A program made the translations under genes and the position numbers. A stretch of 46,526 bases of DNA, from the NCBI GenBank assembly GCA_019136515.1, contig JAGVUB010000164.1, positions 78,394 to 124,919 of the forward strand, given 5' to 3'. Source of the stretch: Verrucomicrobiota bacterium. GTDB taxonomy: Bacteria > Verrucomicrobiota > Verrucomicrobiia > Opitutales > Opitutaceae. The notes beneath the pieces are model-generated. The model did no database searches and was not told the origin of the DNA. It saw only the letters and a list, made by a program, of their open reading frames with translations. Shown one piece after another: positions 33,363 to 41,513 of the stretch (positions are counted from its first letter, which is position 1; each line of letters starts with the position of its first letter).

Positions 33363-34361
33363 TCACGTGCAGGCCATGCCGAGCGGGAGCTCGCAGTTGG
33401 GGCGGGCGATCACGCCGGGGTAGGGCTCGGCGGCGAAGGGGATGGTGGGATCGCGCAGAAGGTGCTCGTCGCACACGGCGAAGAGCTCGGCCTCGGTGCG
33501 GGCGTGGCGCATGGCGCGGAGAAAACGGCTCTCGGGGTCCACGCTCTGGGCGACGAAGTTGAGGTACTTCTTCAGCTTGCCGGTGCGGGCGAACTCGGGG
33601 GCGGCGGGGTTGGCGGTGGCGCGGTGGAGCCGGTCGATGTACTCGCGCACGTCGCCGAGCGTGGGCGCGAAGACGGGTTCGCCGGCGGAGTGCTCGCGGA
33701 GCTGGCGGAAGATCCAGGGATTGCGGATGGCGTGGCGGCCGACCATCACGCCGGCGCAGCGCGTGGCGGCGAGCACGGTGGCGGCCTTGGCGGCGGAGGA
33801 GATCTCGCCGTTGGCGAGCACGGGGCAGCGCAGGCGCGCGGCGGCGCGGGCGGCGTATTCGTAGTGCGGCTCGCCGCGGTAGAGTTCCTTCACGCTGCGG
33901 CAGTGCACGCTCAGCAGGTCGACGTCGTGTTTGTCGATCAGCTCGAGGAGCGCGTCGAAGGTGGCGCCGTCGTCGAAGCCGATGCGGGTCTTGACGGTGA
34001 AGAGGCCGGGCGTGGCGGCGCGCAGGGTGCGCAGGATCTCGTCGACCTTGGCGAGGTCGCGGTGGAGGCCGCCGCCGACGTTCTTGCGGTAGATCTTCGG
34101 GGCGGGGCAGCCGAGGTTGAGGTCGATGCCGGCGATGGGGAGCTTGAGCAGATCGGCGGCGGCGCGGGCGAGGTCGGGCAGGCTCTCGCCGATGAGCTGG
34201 GCGAAGACGGGGCGGCCGGTCCGGTTCTCCGTGATCGAGCGGACGATTTGGTCCTCGAGGCGCGAAGTGGCGTGGACGCGGAAGAACTCGGTGACGAAGT
34301 AGTCGGGTGCGCCGTAGTGCGCGCTCACGCCGAAGAAGGCGAGGTCGGTCACGTCCTGCAT
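33363..34361 (-). CDS. dus: tRNA-dihydrouridine synthase
   Basis: Flavin enzyme reducing uridine to dihydrouridine in the tRNA D-loop. 332 residues from the only standard start. Seen: APMQDVTD at the FMN phosphate loop, LNLGCPAPKIYRKNVGGGL with the catalytic Cys, VKTRIGFDD, SVHCRSVKELYRGEPHYE, PVLANGEI and GVMVGRHAIRNPWIF. The Met of APMQD is normally internal, preceded by 10-15 residues. In frame upstream the sequence reads LRPGLPLTALAP, which looks like the true N-terminus, but no ATG, GTG or TTG precedes it before a heptamer repeat array. The real start may be a rare CTG, or the 5' end may be damaged. The Dus subgroup (A, B or C) is not assigned. Confidence 0.9.
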   Translation of the reverse strand: MQDVTDLAFFGVSAHYGAPDYFVTEFFRVHATSRLEDQIVRSITENRTGRPVFAQLIGESLPDLARAAADLLKLPIAGIDLNLGCPAPKIYRKNVGGGLHRDLAKVDEILRTLRAATPGLFTVKTRIGFDDGATFDALLELIDKHDVDLLSVHCRSVKELYRGEPHYEYAARAAARLRCPVLANGEISSAAKAATVLAATRCAGVMVGRHAIRNPWIFRQLREHSAGEPVFAPTLGDVREYIDRLHRATANPAAPEFARTGKLKKYLNFVAQSVDPESRFLRAMRHARTEAELFAVCDEHLLRDPTIPFAAEPYPGVIARPNCELPLGMACT

Positions 34362-34407
34362 GGGCGCGAGCGCGGTGAGCGGCAGGCCGGGGCGCAGCGG
34401 CGGCGGC

Positions 34408-34540
34408 AGTTGCCGGTGGACGGTGAGCGGTGGACGGTCGCCGGTGGGCGGTGGACTGTGGTCGGTGCTCAGGAGATGGGTACCGGTGGACGGTAAACGG
34501 TGGGCGGTGGACAGTGGGCGGTGGGCGGTGCGCAGCCGGC
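34408..34540. repeat. GGTNNNC heptamer array A (about 19 units in register)
   Basis: Tandem 7-base units running in one register: ggtggac, ggtgagc, ggtggac, ggtcgcc, ggtgggc, ggtggac, tgtggtc, ggtgctc, two degenerate units (aggagat, gggtacc), then ggtggac, ggtaaac, ggtgggc, ggtggac, agtgggc, ggtgggc, ggtgcgc, agccggc. Bases 1-3 and 7 are nearly fixed while 4-6 vary, mostly among purines. It begins 47 bases upstream of the dus start and ends about 95 bases past the DUF151 stop. It is the longest of four such arrays. Confidence 0.85.
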
Positions 34541-34569
34541 GGAGGATCGGGCGGCGGGCGGGCGGCGCG

Positions 34570-34603
34570 GGATCAAAACGTTCCCGCGTTTCGCGCCGAG
34601 AGA
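34570..34603. repeat. Conserved 34-base intergenic motif, copy 1
   Basis: Starts ggatcaaaacgtt and ends cgcgtttcgcgccgagaga. It matches copy 2 at 38836-38870 at about 28 of 35 aligned positions, with cgcgtttcgc and cgagaga shared exactly. In both places it lies just beyond a heptamer array and just after the stop of a minus-strand gene. It contains the small inverted repeat GCG-ttt-CGC. Confidence 0.65.
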
Positions 34604-34634
34604 AAGGGCGGAGCGCGCAGGCGCAGGGCGAGAC

Positions 34635-35132
34635 TCAGAACGGCTTGTCGTTCTCGTCTTCCTCGTCGTCGGCGTCGTCCTCCTCGTCCTCGTTCTGCTG
34701 CTTGAGCACGCGTTCGAGGATCTCCGTCATGTCCTCGACGGCGTCGTAGACGGCGCGGGCGACGAAGACGGGCTTCTTCTGCTGGAGGGCGAGGACGAGG
34801 GAGTCGCTCGGGCGGGCGTCGACCTCGATGATCTTGCGGCCGAGCTCGTTGGACATCGTGAGGATGATGCGAGCGAAGAAGGTGCCGTTGTCGACGTCGT
34901 TGATGACGACACGCTCAAGCACGACACCGAGGCCGAGGAAGATGTTGCCGATGAGATCGTGGGTGAGCGGCCGGTCCTTCTTCACCCCCTGCATCGTCAT
35001 GGAGATGGCGTTGCCGACGGAGTGGTCGACGTAGATGACGAAGTTCTTGTCGTCGTCGCCGAGGAAGACGGCGCAGCCGTTGGCGGTGGGCATCACGCCT
35101 TTGACGGAGACTTCGACAACATCGTTCTGCAT
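34635..35132 (-). CDS. DUF151/bifunctional nuclease family protein
   Basis: 165 residues. It begins MQNDVVEVSVKGVMPT; the core NGCAVFLGDDDKNFVIYVD, LTHDLIGNIFLGLGV, LERVVINDVDNGTFFARIIL and IIEVDARPSDSLVLALQQKK is the DUF151 (BFN) signature. It is followed by a strongly acidic tail (NEDEEDDADDEEDENDK). In other bacteria DUF151 proteins have been linked to nuclease activity or to uncharacterised UV/stress roles; the activity here is unproven. The ATG complementary to 35130-35132 is the family start; the longer upstream frame runs through a repeat array and is spurious. It lies between dus and a DEAD-box helicase on the same strand. Confidence 0.9.
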   Translation of the reverse strand: MQNDVVEVSVKGVMPTANGCAVFLGDDDKNFVIYVDHSVGNAISMTMQGVKKDRPLTHDLIGNIFLGLGVVLERVVINDVDNGTFFARIILTMSNELGRKIIEVDARPSDSLVLALQQKKPVFVARAVYDAVEDMTEILERVLKQQNEDEEDDADDEEDENDKPF

Positions 35133-35183
35133 GCGGGGCGAAATGTGCGGGTGGCGCCGGGGGACTGCAAGTCGGGAGAGGAC

Positions 35184-35253
35184 GAGGGACGGTGGGCGGT
35201 ATCCGGTTGCCGGTGGACGGTGGGCGGTGGTCGGTTGCCGGTGGGCGGTGGGT
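35184..35253. repeat. GGTNNNC heptamer array B (about 10 units)
   Basis: In-register units: gagggac, ggtgggc, ggtatcc, ggttgcc, ggtggac, ggtgggc, ggtggtc, ggttgcc, ggtgggc, ggtgggt. It begins 52 bases upstream of the DUF151 start and abuts the double-hairpin element at 35255. It shares gtggtcggttgccggtgg with the array at 4592. Confidence 0.82.
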
Positions 35254-35254
35254 A

Positions 35255-35336
35255 GGGCCGGTCTGCGACCGGCCCCGGCAGGCGAGGGCCGGGGGAAGGG
35301 GCGGAGCGCCGAGGCGGTCCGGTCGGAGACCGGACC
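35255..35336. repeat. REP-like double hairpin
   Basis: Two perfect 9-bp hairpins with three-base loops: GGGCCGGTC-tgc-GACCGGCCC (35255-35275) and GGTCCGGTC-gga-GACCGGACC (35316-35336), separated by about 40 G-rich bases. The arms share the core CCGGTC/GACCGG. The second hairpin lies 7 bases past the helicase stop but has no T-run on either strand, so a repetitive extragenic palindrome fits better than a classical terminator. A role in mRNA 3'-end stability is possible. Confidence 0.7.
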
Positions 35337-35343
35337 CACTTGC

Positions 35344-37062
<1,719 letters not shown>

Positions 37063-37234
37063 GCGGGACTGTGTGGGGGTGGGGGCGGGAGAGCAAGGCG
37101 CGGGAAGCGGTGCCGTAGAAATGGGCGGAGCGGGGCGAGCCGGAGTGCGCCGGCCGCGCAGAGCGCGGGGTGCCGGCGCGGTTTCGGGACCTGCCTTGAC
37201 AAAGCTGGGGGCGGGCGGTTGCCTCGGCCGCTTC

Positions 37235-37582
37235 ATGAACATTTTGATCGTTGTCCTGACTTTTCTGCTCGTGATCGTCTCGCTGTTCCTCGGGCTGCTC
37301 GTGCTTGTGCAGAAGCCCCGTTCCGATAGCGGTCTTGGCACGGCGATGGGCGGCGGCGTGGCGGAGGCGACCTTTGGCGCCGAGACCGGCAACGTGCTGA
37401 CGCGCTCGACGATCGTGCTCGCGGTCGCCTTCTTCGTCCTGGGTTTTGGTGCCTATCTCGGCCAGATCTATGTGGTGAAGCATAAGGACAAGTCGGTCGA
37501 GAGCCTTCCGACGGCCCCGGTGTCCACCGCGCCCGCCGCCCCGGCTCCCGAGGCCGTGCCGGCCCCGGCCGCGCAACCCTGA
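37235..37582 (+). CDS. secG: Preprotein translocase subunit SecG
   Basis: 115 residues; small inner-membrane partner of SecYE that stimulates protein export. Helix one is ILIVVLTFLLVIVSLFLGLL, then the conserved cytoplasmic loop VLVQKPRSDSGLGTAMGGGV and ATFGAETGNVLTR, then helix two IVLAVAFFVLGFGAYLG. The Ala/Pro-rich tail (about 30 residues) is typical of this phylum's SecG. ATG 37235 is the only start that keeps helix one. A TTGACA hexamer at 37196-37201 is a candidate -35 box, but the -10 match 17 bases on (ttgcct) is poor. The next gene follows after 23 bases. Confidence 0.94.
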   Translation: MNILIVVLTFLLVIVSLFLGLLVLVQKPRSDSGLGTAMGGGVAEATFGAETGNVLTRSTIVLAVAFFVLGFGAYLGQIYVVKHKDKSVESLPTAPVSTAPAAPAPEAVPAPAAQP

Positions 37583-37605
37583 GGTTTCGGGTTCTTCCCC
37601 TTTCC

Positions 37606-38472
37606 ATGAACGCGAGGCGCATCGGCCGGTACACGGTCTGCGGTCTCGCGTTTTTTTTGGCACTGACGGCTGTAGCCGAGCGGCGGATTCGCCCGGAACC
37701 GCGTTATGCATTCACCGGGTCGGCCGATCCCGTCGAGGGGCGGCGCATCTTGGCGGAGTTTCGCCAGCTTGGGCTGGCGGGGGACTACGCGCTGGATTTT
37801 TCGCTGCGGGTGATGCCGCGGCGTGGCGACGAACGCACGGTCACCGGCCGGCTGTACGGCACGCGCAACGAGGTGGGTCCGCTGTCGTTGGTCGAGTTTC
37901 CGGCCGCCACCGAGGGCGCCCGCCGCATCCTGGTGCAGAACGGCCCGCAATCGGCGGTGTGGACGGTCGCACGTGACGGCACCGACGCGGTCGCGGTGGG
38001 GGCAGCGCAGCTCTTCTCGCCGCTCGCTGGCACCGACCTGACGGCCTTCGACCTGCAGATGCCGTTCCTCTTCTGGCCGGATTGCGTGTTCGAGGGCGTG
38101 GTCAGCGTGCGGGGGCGCCCGGCGCACCGGTTCCTGGCGTATCCTCCGGACGAGATCGCGGCGGCGCGGCCGGCCTTGGCGGGCGTGCGCTTCTACCTCG
38201 ACACCCAGTTCAACGCGCTGGTGCAGGCCGAGGAACTTGGGCCGGACGAGACCCCGGTGAAGACGATCAGCGTGATCGACCTGAAGCGGACGCAGGACCA
38301 GTGGATCGTGCGCACGATCGACCTGCGCGACGAGGCGACGCGCAACAAGACGCGGTTTCGCATCACTGGCGCCGCGCTCAATCTCCAGCTGCCGCGCGTT
38401 GTATTCAGCCCGGCGCACCTGCCGGTCCCGCCGGAACTGGACGCCTCGGTGAAGTTCGAGGTGTTCAACTAG
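37606..38472 (+). CDS. Outer membrane lipoprotein-sorting (LolA-like) periplasmic protein
   Basis: 288 residues with a signal peptide (VCGLAFFLALTAVAE, cleavage near residue 25). The mature part looks like the LolA/LolB-fold 'outer membrane lipoprotein-sorting protein' group: repeated beta strands such as GDYALDFSLRVMPRRG, VTGRLYGTRNEVGPLSLVEF and RILVQNGPQSAVW, then LQMPFLFWPDCVFEGVVSVR, RFYLDTQFNALVQAEEL and TRFRITGAALNL. Members bind lipid or lipoprotein acyl chains in a concave sheet; the ligand here is unknown. It follows secG by 23 bases, so export functions are adjacent. Family confidence is moderate because motifs in this fold are weak. Confidence 0.72.
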   Translation: MNARRIGRYTVCGLAFFLALTAVAERRIRPEPRYAFTGSADPVEGRRILAEFRQLGLAGDYALDFSLRVMPRRGDERTVTGRLYGTRNEVGPLSLVEFPAATEGARRILVQNGPQSAVWTVARDGTDAVAVGAAQLFSPLAGTDLTAFDLQMPFLFWPDCVFEGVVSVRGRPAHRFLAYPPDEIAAARPALAGVRFYLDTQFNALVQAEELGPDETPVKTISVIDLKRTQDQWIVRTIDLRDEATRNKTRFRITGAALNLQLPRVVFSPAHLPVPPELDASVKFEVFN

Positions 38473-38514
38473 CGCGGCGGGCCCTGCCGTGGGCTTGGCG
38501 CCGACGTGGTCCGC

Positions 38515-38754
38515 TCAGTTGGTGCGGCGGTGTTCGCGGATGGTGGCGACCACGATGCCGGTGCCGGGCGCCCAGATGAAGAAATAGAAGCCGAGCGTGC
38601 GCGCCCCGGTGAGGGCGAGGTCGCCCGGCGGCACCCGACTGCCGGACCACGCCCCGACGAGCGGCCACAGGACTGCGCCGAGGATCGCGCCGATGCCGGT
38701 GATGAGCGCGGTCACCCCGAGCGTGATGGCGCAGAACTGGAGGACGGGCTTCAT
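38515..38754 (-). CDS. Small two-helix membrane protein
   Basis: 79 residues. The first hydrophobic segment is LQFCAITLGVTALITGIGAI (continuing LGAVLWPLVGAW). A polar loop (SGSRVPPGDLALTG) is followed by a second segment (TLGFYFFIWAPGTGIVVATI) and a basic tail. No family recognised. The coding evidence is a clean pair of membrane helices and an ATG (complement of 38752-38754) without competing starts. A heptamer array begins 5 bases upstream of this ATG, so its leader is repeat sequence. It is convergent with the LolA-like gene, with 42 bases between stops. Confidence 0.6.
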   Translation of the reverse strand: MKPVLQFCAITLGVTALITGIGAILGAVLWPLVGAWSGSRVPPGDLALTGARTLGFYFFIWAPGTGIVVATIREHRRTN

Positions 38755-38758
38755 GGGC

Positions 38759-38828
38759 GGTGGACGGTGGACGGTGAGCGGTGAGCGGTAGGCGGTAGGC
38801 GGTAGGCGGTGAGCGGTGGACAGAAAAC
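38759..38828. repeat. GGTNNNC heptamer array C (10 units)
   Basis: In-register units: ggtggac twice, ggtgagc twice, ggtaggc three times, ggtgagc, ggtggac and a decayed agaaaac. It contains the most homogeneous stretch of the four arrays (three identical units). It starts 5 bases upstream of the small membrane protein's ATG. A detached trio (ggtggac, tgtgggc, ggtgaag) lies at 38883-38903, beyond the conserved motif. Confidence 0.87.
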
Positions 38829-38835
38829 GAGGGGC

Positions 38836-38870
38836 GGATCGAGACGTTTGGCGCGTTTCGCCACGAGAGA
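38836..38870. repeat. Conserved 35-base intergenic motif, copy 2
   Basis: Starts ggatcgagacgttt and ends cgcgtttcgccacgagaga. Partner of the copy at 34570, in the same orientation and on the same side of a heptamer array. It lies 55 bases past the methyltransferase stop. Confidence 0.65.
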
Positions 38871-38924
38871 GCGTGAGGCGGCGGTGGACTGTGGGCGGTG
38901 AAGGCGCCTGCGGTCGCCAGACCG

Positions 38925-39947
38925 CTATCTCGCGGTGGCCTTCCGCTGGGCCCGCAGCACCGCGATCTTGGTGGCGTGGTTGAAGGGCGCCGGATCGGCG
39001 GGGAGCGGGCGGATGCGCGTGTCCGGGAACCCGGTGCAGTCGGCGGGCACGGGGATGAACTCCTCGATTGCGAGGTAGCCGTCGGCGCAGAGCTCCTCGA
39101 GCGTGCGGAGATACTCGGCGCCGGGGAGGAAGAGCGCGTTGTTCACCGCCACGAGGCGGCCGCCATCGGCCAGCAGCGGGCGGACTTTGTTGATGAGTCG
39201 CTGGGATTCGGTGACGAGGTTGACCGTGCCCTGCGCGGAGGTGGAGAAGAACGGCGGGTCGAGGAAGATGCAGTCGAAGAGGGCGCGGTCGCGCTTGAGC
39301 CGGGCGACGGCGGCGAAGAAGTCGCCGGCCCAGAAGGTGTCGGGCGTGGTGGGGTGGCCGTTTAGGGCGTGGGACGCGCGGGCGAGGTCGAGGAAACCGC
39401 GAGTGCGGTCGAGCTGGACGAGCCGCTTCGCGCCGGCGGCGAGGGCGGCGACGCCGAGGCTGCCGGTGTAGGCGAAGGTGTTGAGGACGCGCGCGCCGGC
39501 GAGGTGGTCGAGCGCCCAGCGGCGGAGCAGGTGCGTGTCGGGATAGAAGCTGGTGTCCTGGTTGAGGAGCAGGTCGACGGCGTAGCGCACACCGTGTTCG
39601 CGGATCTCGCGGGCGGGGGCGTCGCCGTGGGTGACCACGCCGTTGCGCGTGAAGCGCCGGTCGAGCGGGAGCGCGTAGCGGGATTTCACCACCACGGTGC
39701 GCAGCCAGGGCAGTTGGCCGAGGTAGAAGCGCTGCGCCTCCTCGATCGCGCCGGCGCCGGCTTCGGCCGAGCGGGCGTGGTTGAGGAGCACGAGGGTGTC
39801 GGCGTACACCTCGGCAACGAGGTCGGGCTGGCCTTCGAGGAAGCCGTTGAAGAGGCGTACGGCGCTCTCGTGCGGCTCGGCGAGGAGAGGGGCGCGGGGC
39901 GCGAGCGCGGTGGCGAGGAGGGCGGAGAGTGGAACGGCGTCCGGCAT
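38925..39947 (-). CDS. RlmI-like class I SAM-dependent rRNA methyltransferase
   Basis: 340 residues. The middle domain (about 20-150) carries RYALPLDRRFTRNG and VDLLLNQDTSFYPDTHLLRR. The Rossmann core has motif I NTFAYTGSLGVAALAAGAKR, an acidic residue in QLDRTR for SAM ribose binding, and motif IV DCIFLDPPFFSTSAQGTVNL. The last strand region is DTRIRPLPADPAPFNHATKI. This matches the RlmI/RlmK-type 23S rRNA methyltransferase family, but the N-terminal PUA domain of E. coli RlmI is absent, so the target base is uncertain. The start is the ATG complementary to 39945-39947. It is divergent from serC; the 251-base gap shows no feature I recognise. Confidence 0.88.
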   Translation of the reverse strand: MPDAVPLSALLATALAPRAPLLAEPHESAVRLFNGFLEGQPDLVAEVYADTLVLLNHARSAEAGAGAIEEAQRFYLGQLPWLRTVVVKSRYALPLDRRFTRNGVVTHGDAPAREIREHGVRYAVDLLLNQDTSFYPDTHLLRRWALDHLAGARVLNTFAYTGSLGVAALAAGAKRLVQLDRTRGFLDLARASHALNGHPTTPDTFWAGDFFAAVARLKRDRALFDCIFLDPPFFSTSAQGTVNLVTESQRLINKVRPLLADGGRLVAVNNALFLPGAEYLRTLEELCADGYLAIEEFIPVPADCTGFPDTRIRPLPADPAPFNHATKIAVLRAQRKATAR

Positions 39948-40198
39948 GGGCGGGGAACGTGTCGCCTGGGGTGGGGCGAGTCGATGCAAACGCGACGTAG
40001 GCGCGCGCTGCGGATGTCGTCGACGCCGGCGAGGGCGCGGGCTTGCGGCGGAGTGGTGCGGTGCCGGGGATGTGCCGTTGAGAGGAGGGACGAGGCGCGG
40101 GGCCCCCCGCCGCTGAAACCGGGATTGCGCCCGGTGGCGGCGGTGTTTCAACTGCGCGCTTCGTTTCTTCCGAAACCAACCTCCGACCTCACGTCTCC

Positions 40199-41317
40199 AT
40201 GAAGCCAACGGTCAAACCGGCCAACCCGAACTTTTCTTCCGGCCCGTGCAGCAAACGCCCGGGCTACGCGCTGAGCGCGCTGCCGACCGACATCCTCGGT
40301 CGCTCCCATCGCTCCAGCCTCGGCAAGGCTCGCCTGGAGAAGGCCATCAACGAGACCAAGGCGCTGCTCGGCCTGCCGGCCGACTACCGGCTTGGCATCG
40401 TGCCGGCGTCCGACACGGGCGCGTTCGAGATGGCGATGTGGAACCTGCTCGGCGCCCGCGGCGTCGACGTCTTCCACTGGGAATCGTTCGGCGAAGGGTG
40501 GCTGACGGACATCCGCAAGCAGCTGAAGCTGTCCGATGTGCGCGAGTTCAAGGCGCCCTACGGGCAGTTGCCCGACATGAAGCAGTACGACGCAAGTCGC
40601 GACTGCGTCTTCACCTGGAATGGCACGACCGGCGGCGTGAAGGTGCCGAACGCCGACTGGATTCCCGACAACCGCCAGGGCCTCGTGCTCTGCGACGCGA
40701 CCAGCGCCGTTTTCGCGATGAACATGCCGTGGCCGAAGCTCGATGTCGTCACGTTCTCGTGGCAGAAGGTGCTCGGCGGCGAGGGCGCGCATGGCGTGCT
40801 GATCCTCTCGCCCCGCGCGGTCGAGCGGCTGAAGACCTACAAGCCCGCCTGGCCGATGCCGAAGATCTTCCGCATGACCAAGGGCGGCGAGCTGATGGAG
40901 GAAATTTTCGAGGGCTCGACGATCAACACCCCGTCGATGCTCGCCAACGAGGACTACCTCGACGCGCTGGCGTGGGCGAAGTCGATCGGCGGCCTGCCGG
41001 CGCTGATCAAGCGCAGCGAGGCCAACCTCGCGGCGTTCGAGCGCTTCGTCGCCGCGCATCCGTGGATCCACTTCCTCGCGCAGAACAAGGAGCAGCGCTC
41101 CAACACCTCCGTGTGTTTCTCCGTCGACGCCACGCCCGAGCAGGTGAAGCAGATGGTGAAGCTGCTCGGAGCCGAGAAGGCCGCCTACGACTGCGGCGCG
41201 TACAAGGACGCCCCCCCGGGACTGCGTTTCTGGTGCGGCGCCACCGTCGAGACCGCCGACATCGAGAAGGTCTTCCCCTGGCTCGAGTGGGCCTACGCCG
41301 AGGTGAAGAAGGCCTGA
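40199..41317 (+). CDS. serC: Phosphoserine aminotransferase
   Basis: PLP enzyme converting 3-phosphohydroxypyruvate to phosphoserine in serine synthesis. 372 residues. It begins with the substrate loop [13 protein letters not shown], then SHRSSLGK, the cofactor region [38 protein letters not shown] (PLP Asp) and [14 protein letters not shown] (PLP Lys). C-terminal residues follow the archaeal/alphaproteobacterial SerC subtype. The ATG immediately precedes the family N-terminus. It stands alone with a strong terminator downstream. Confidence 0.94.
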   Translation: MKPTVKPANPNFSSGPCSKRPGYALSALPTDILGRSHRSSLGKARLEKAINETKALLGLPADYRLGIVPASDTGAFEMAMWNLLGARGVDVFHWESFGEGWLTDIRKQLKLSDVREFKAPYGQLPDMKQYDASRDCVFTWNGTTGGVKVPNADWIPDNRQGLVLCDATSAVFAMNMPWPKLDVVTFSWQKVLGGEGAHGVLILSPRAVERLKTYKPAWPMPKIFRMTKGGELMEEIFEGSTINTPSMLANEDYLDALAWAKSIGGLPALIKRSEANLAAFERFVAAHPWIHFLAQNKEQRSNTSVCFSVDATPEQVKQMVKLLGAEKAAYDCGAYKDAPPGLRFWCGATVETADIEKVFPWLEWAYAEVKKA

Positions 41318-41363
41318 GCCTTCGCACCGACTCCGCGGCCAGCGACACGAACACGTTTCCCGC

Positions 41364-41396
41364 GCCCGCCGGTCCGAAAGGCCGGCGGGCTTTTTT
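41364..41396 (+). terminator. Rho-independent terminator after serC
   Basis: Stem GCCCGCCGG (41364-41372) / CCGGCGGGC (41382-41390), extendable by CC/GG around a GAAA tetraloop, followed by six T. It begins 47 bases after the serC stop. Confidence 0.9.
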
Positions 41397-41513
41397 GCGG
41401 GTGGATTTGTTTGGAGTCCGGCGGCCGGTCGTGGCTGAGTCGTGGCGCATGAAGGACCGAACTTGTGACCGCGTTGCGGATGCGCTGGGCGCTCCGGAAA
41501 GGGACGCTGCCGC

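Noticed and set aside
34415..34540. Heptamer array as a CRISPR array
   Set aside because: Units are 7 bases with three variable positions, with no 25-40 base repeats, no spacers and no cas genes.
35316..35336. Hairpin as an intrinsic terminator of the DEAD-box gene
   Set aside because: Strong stem but no T-run in the gene direction, and a second similar hairpin lies nearby; a REP-like repeat is the better call.
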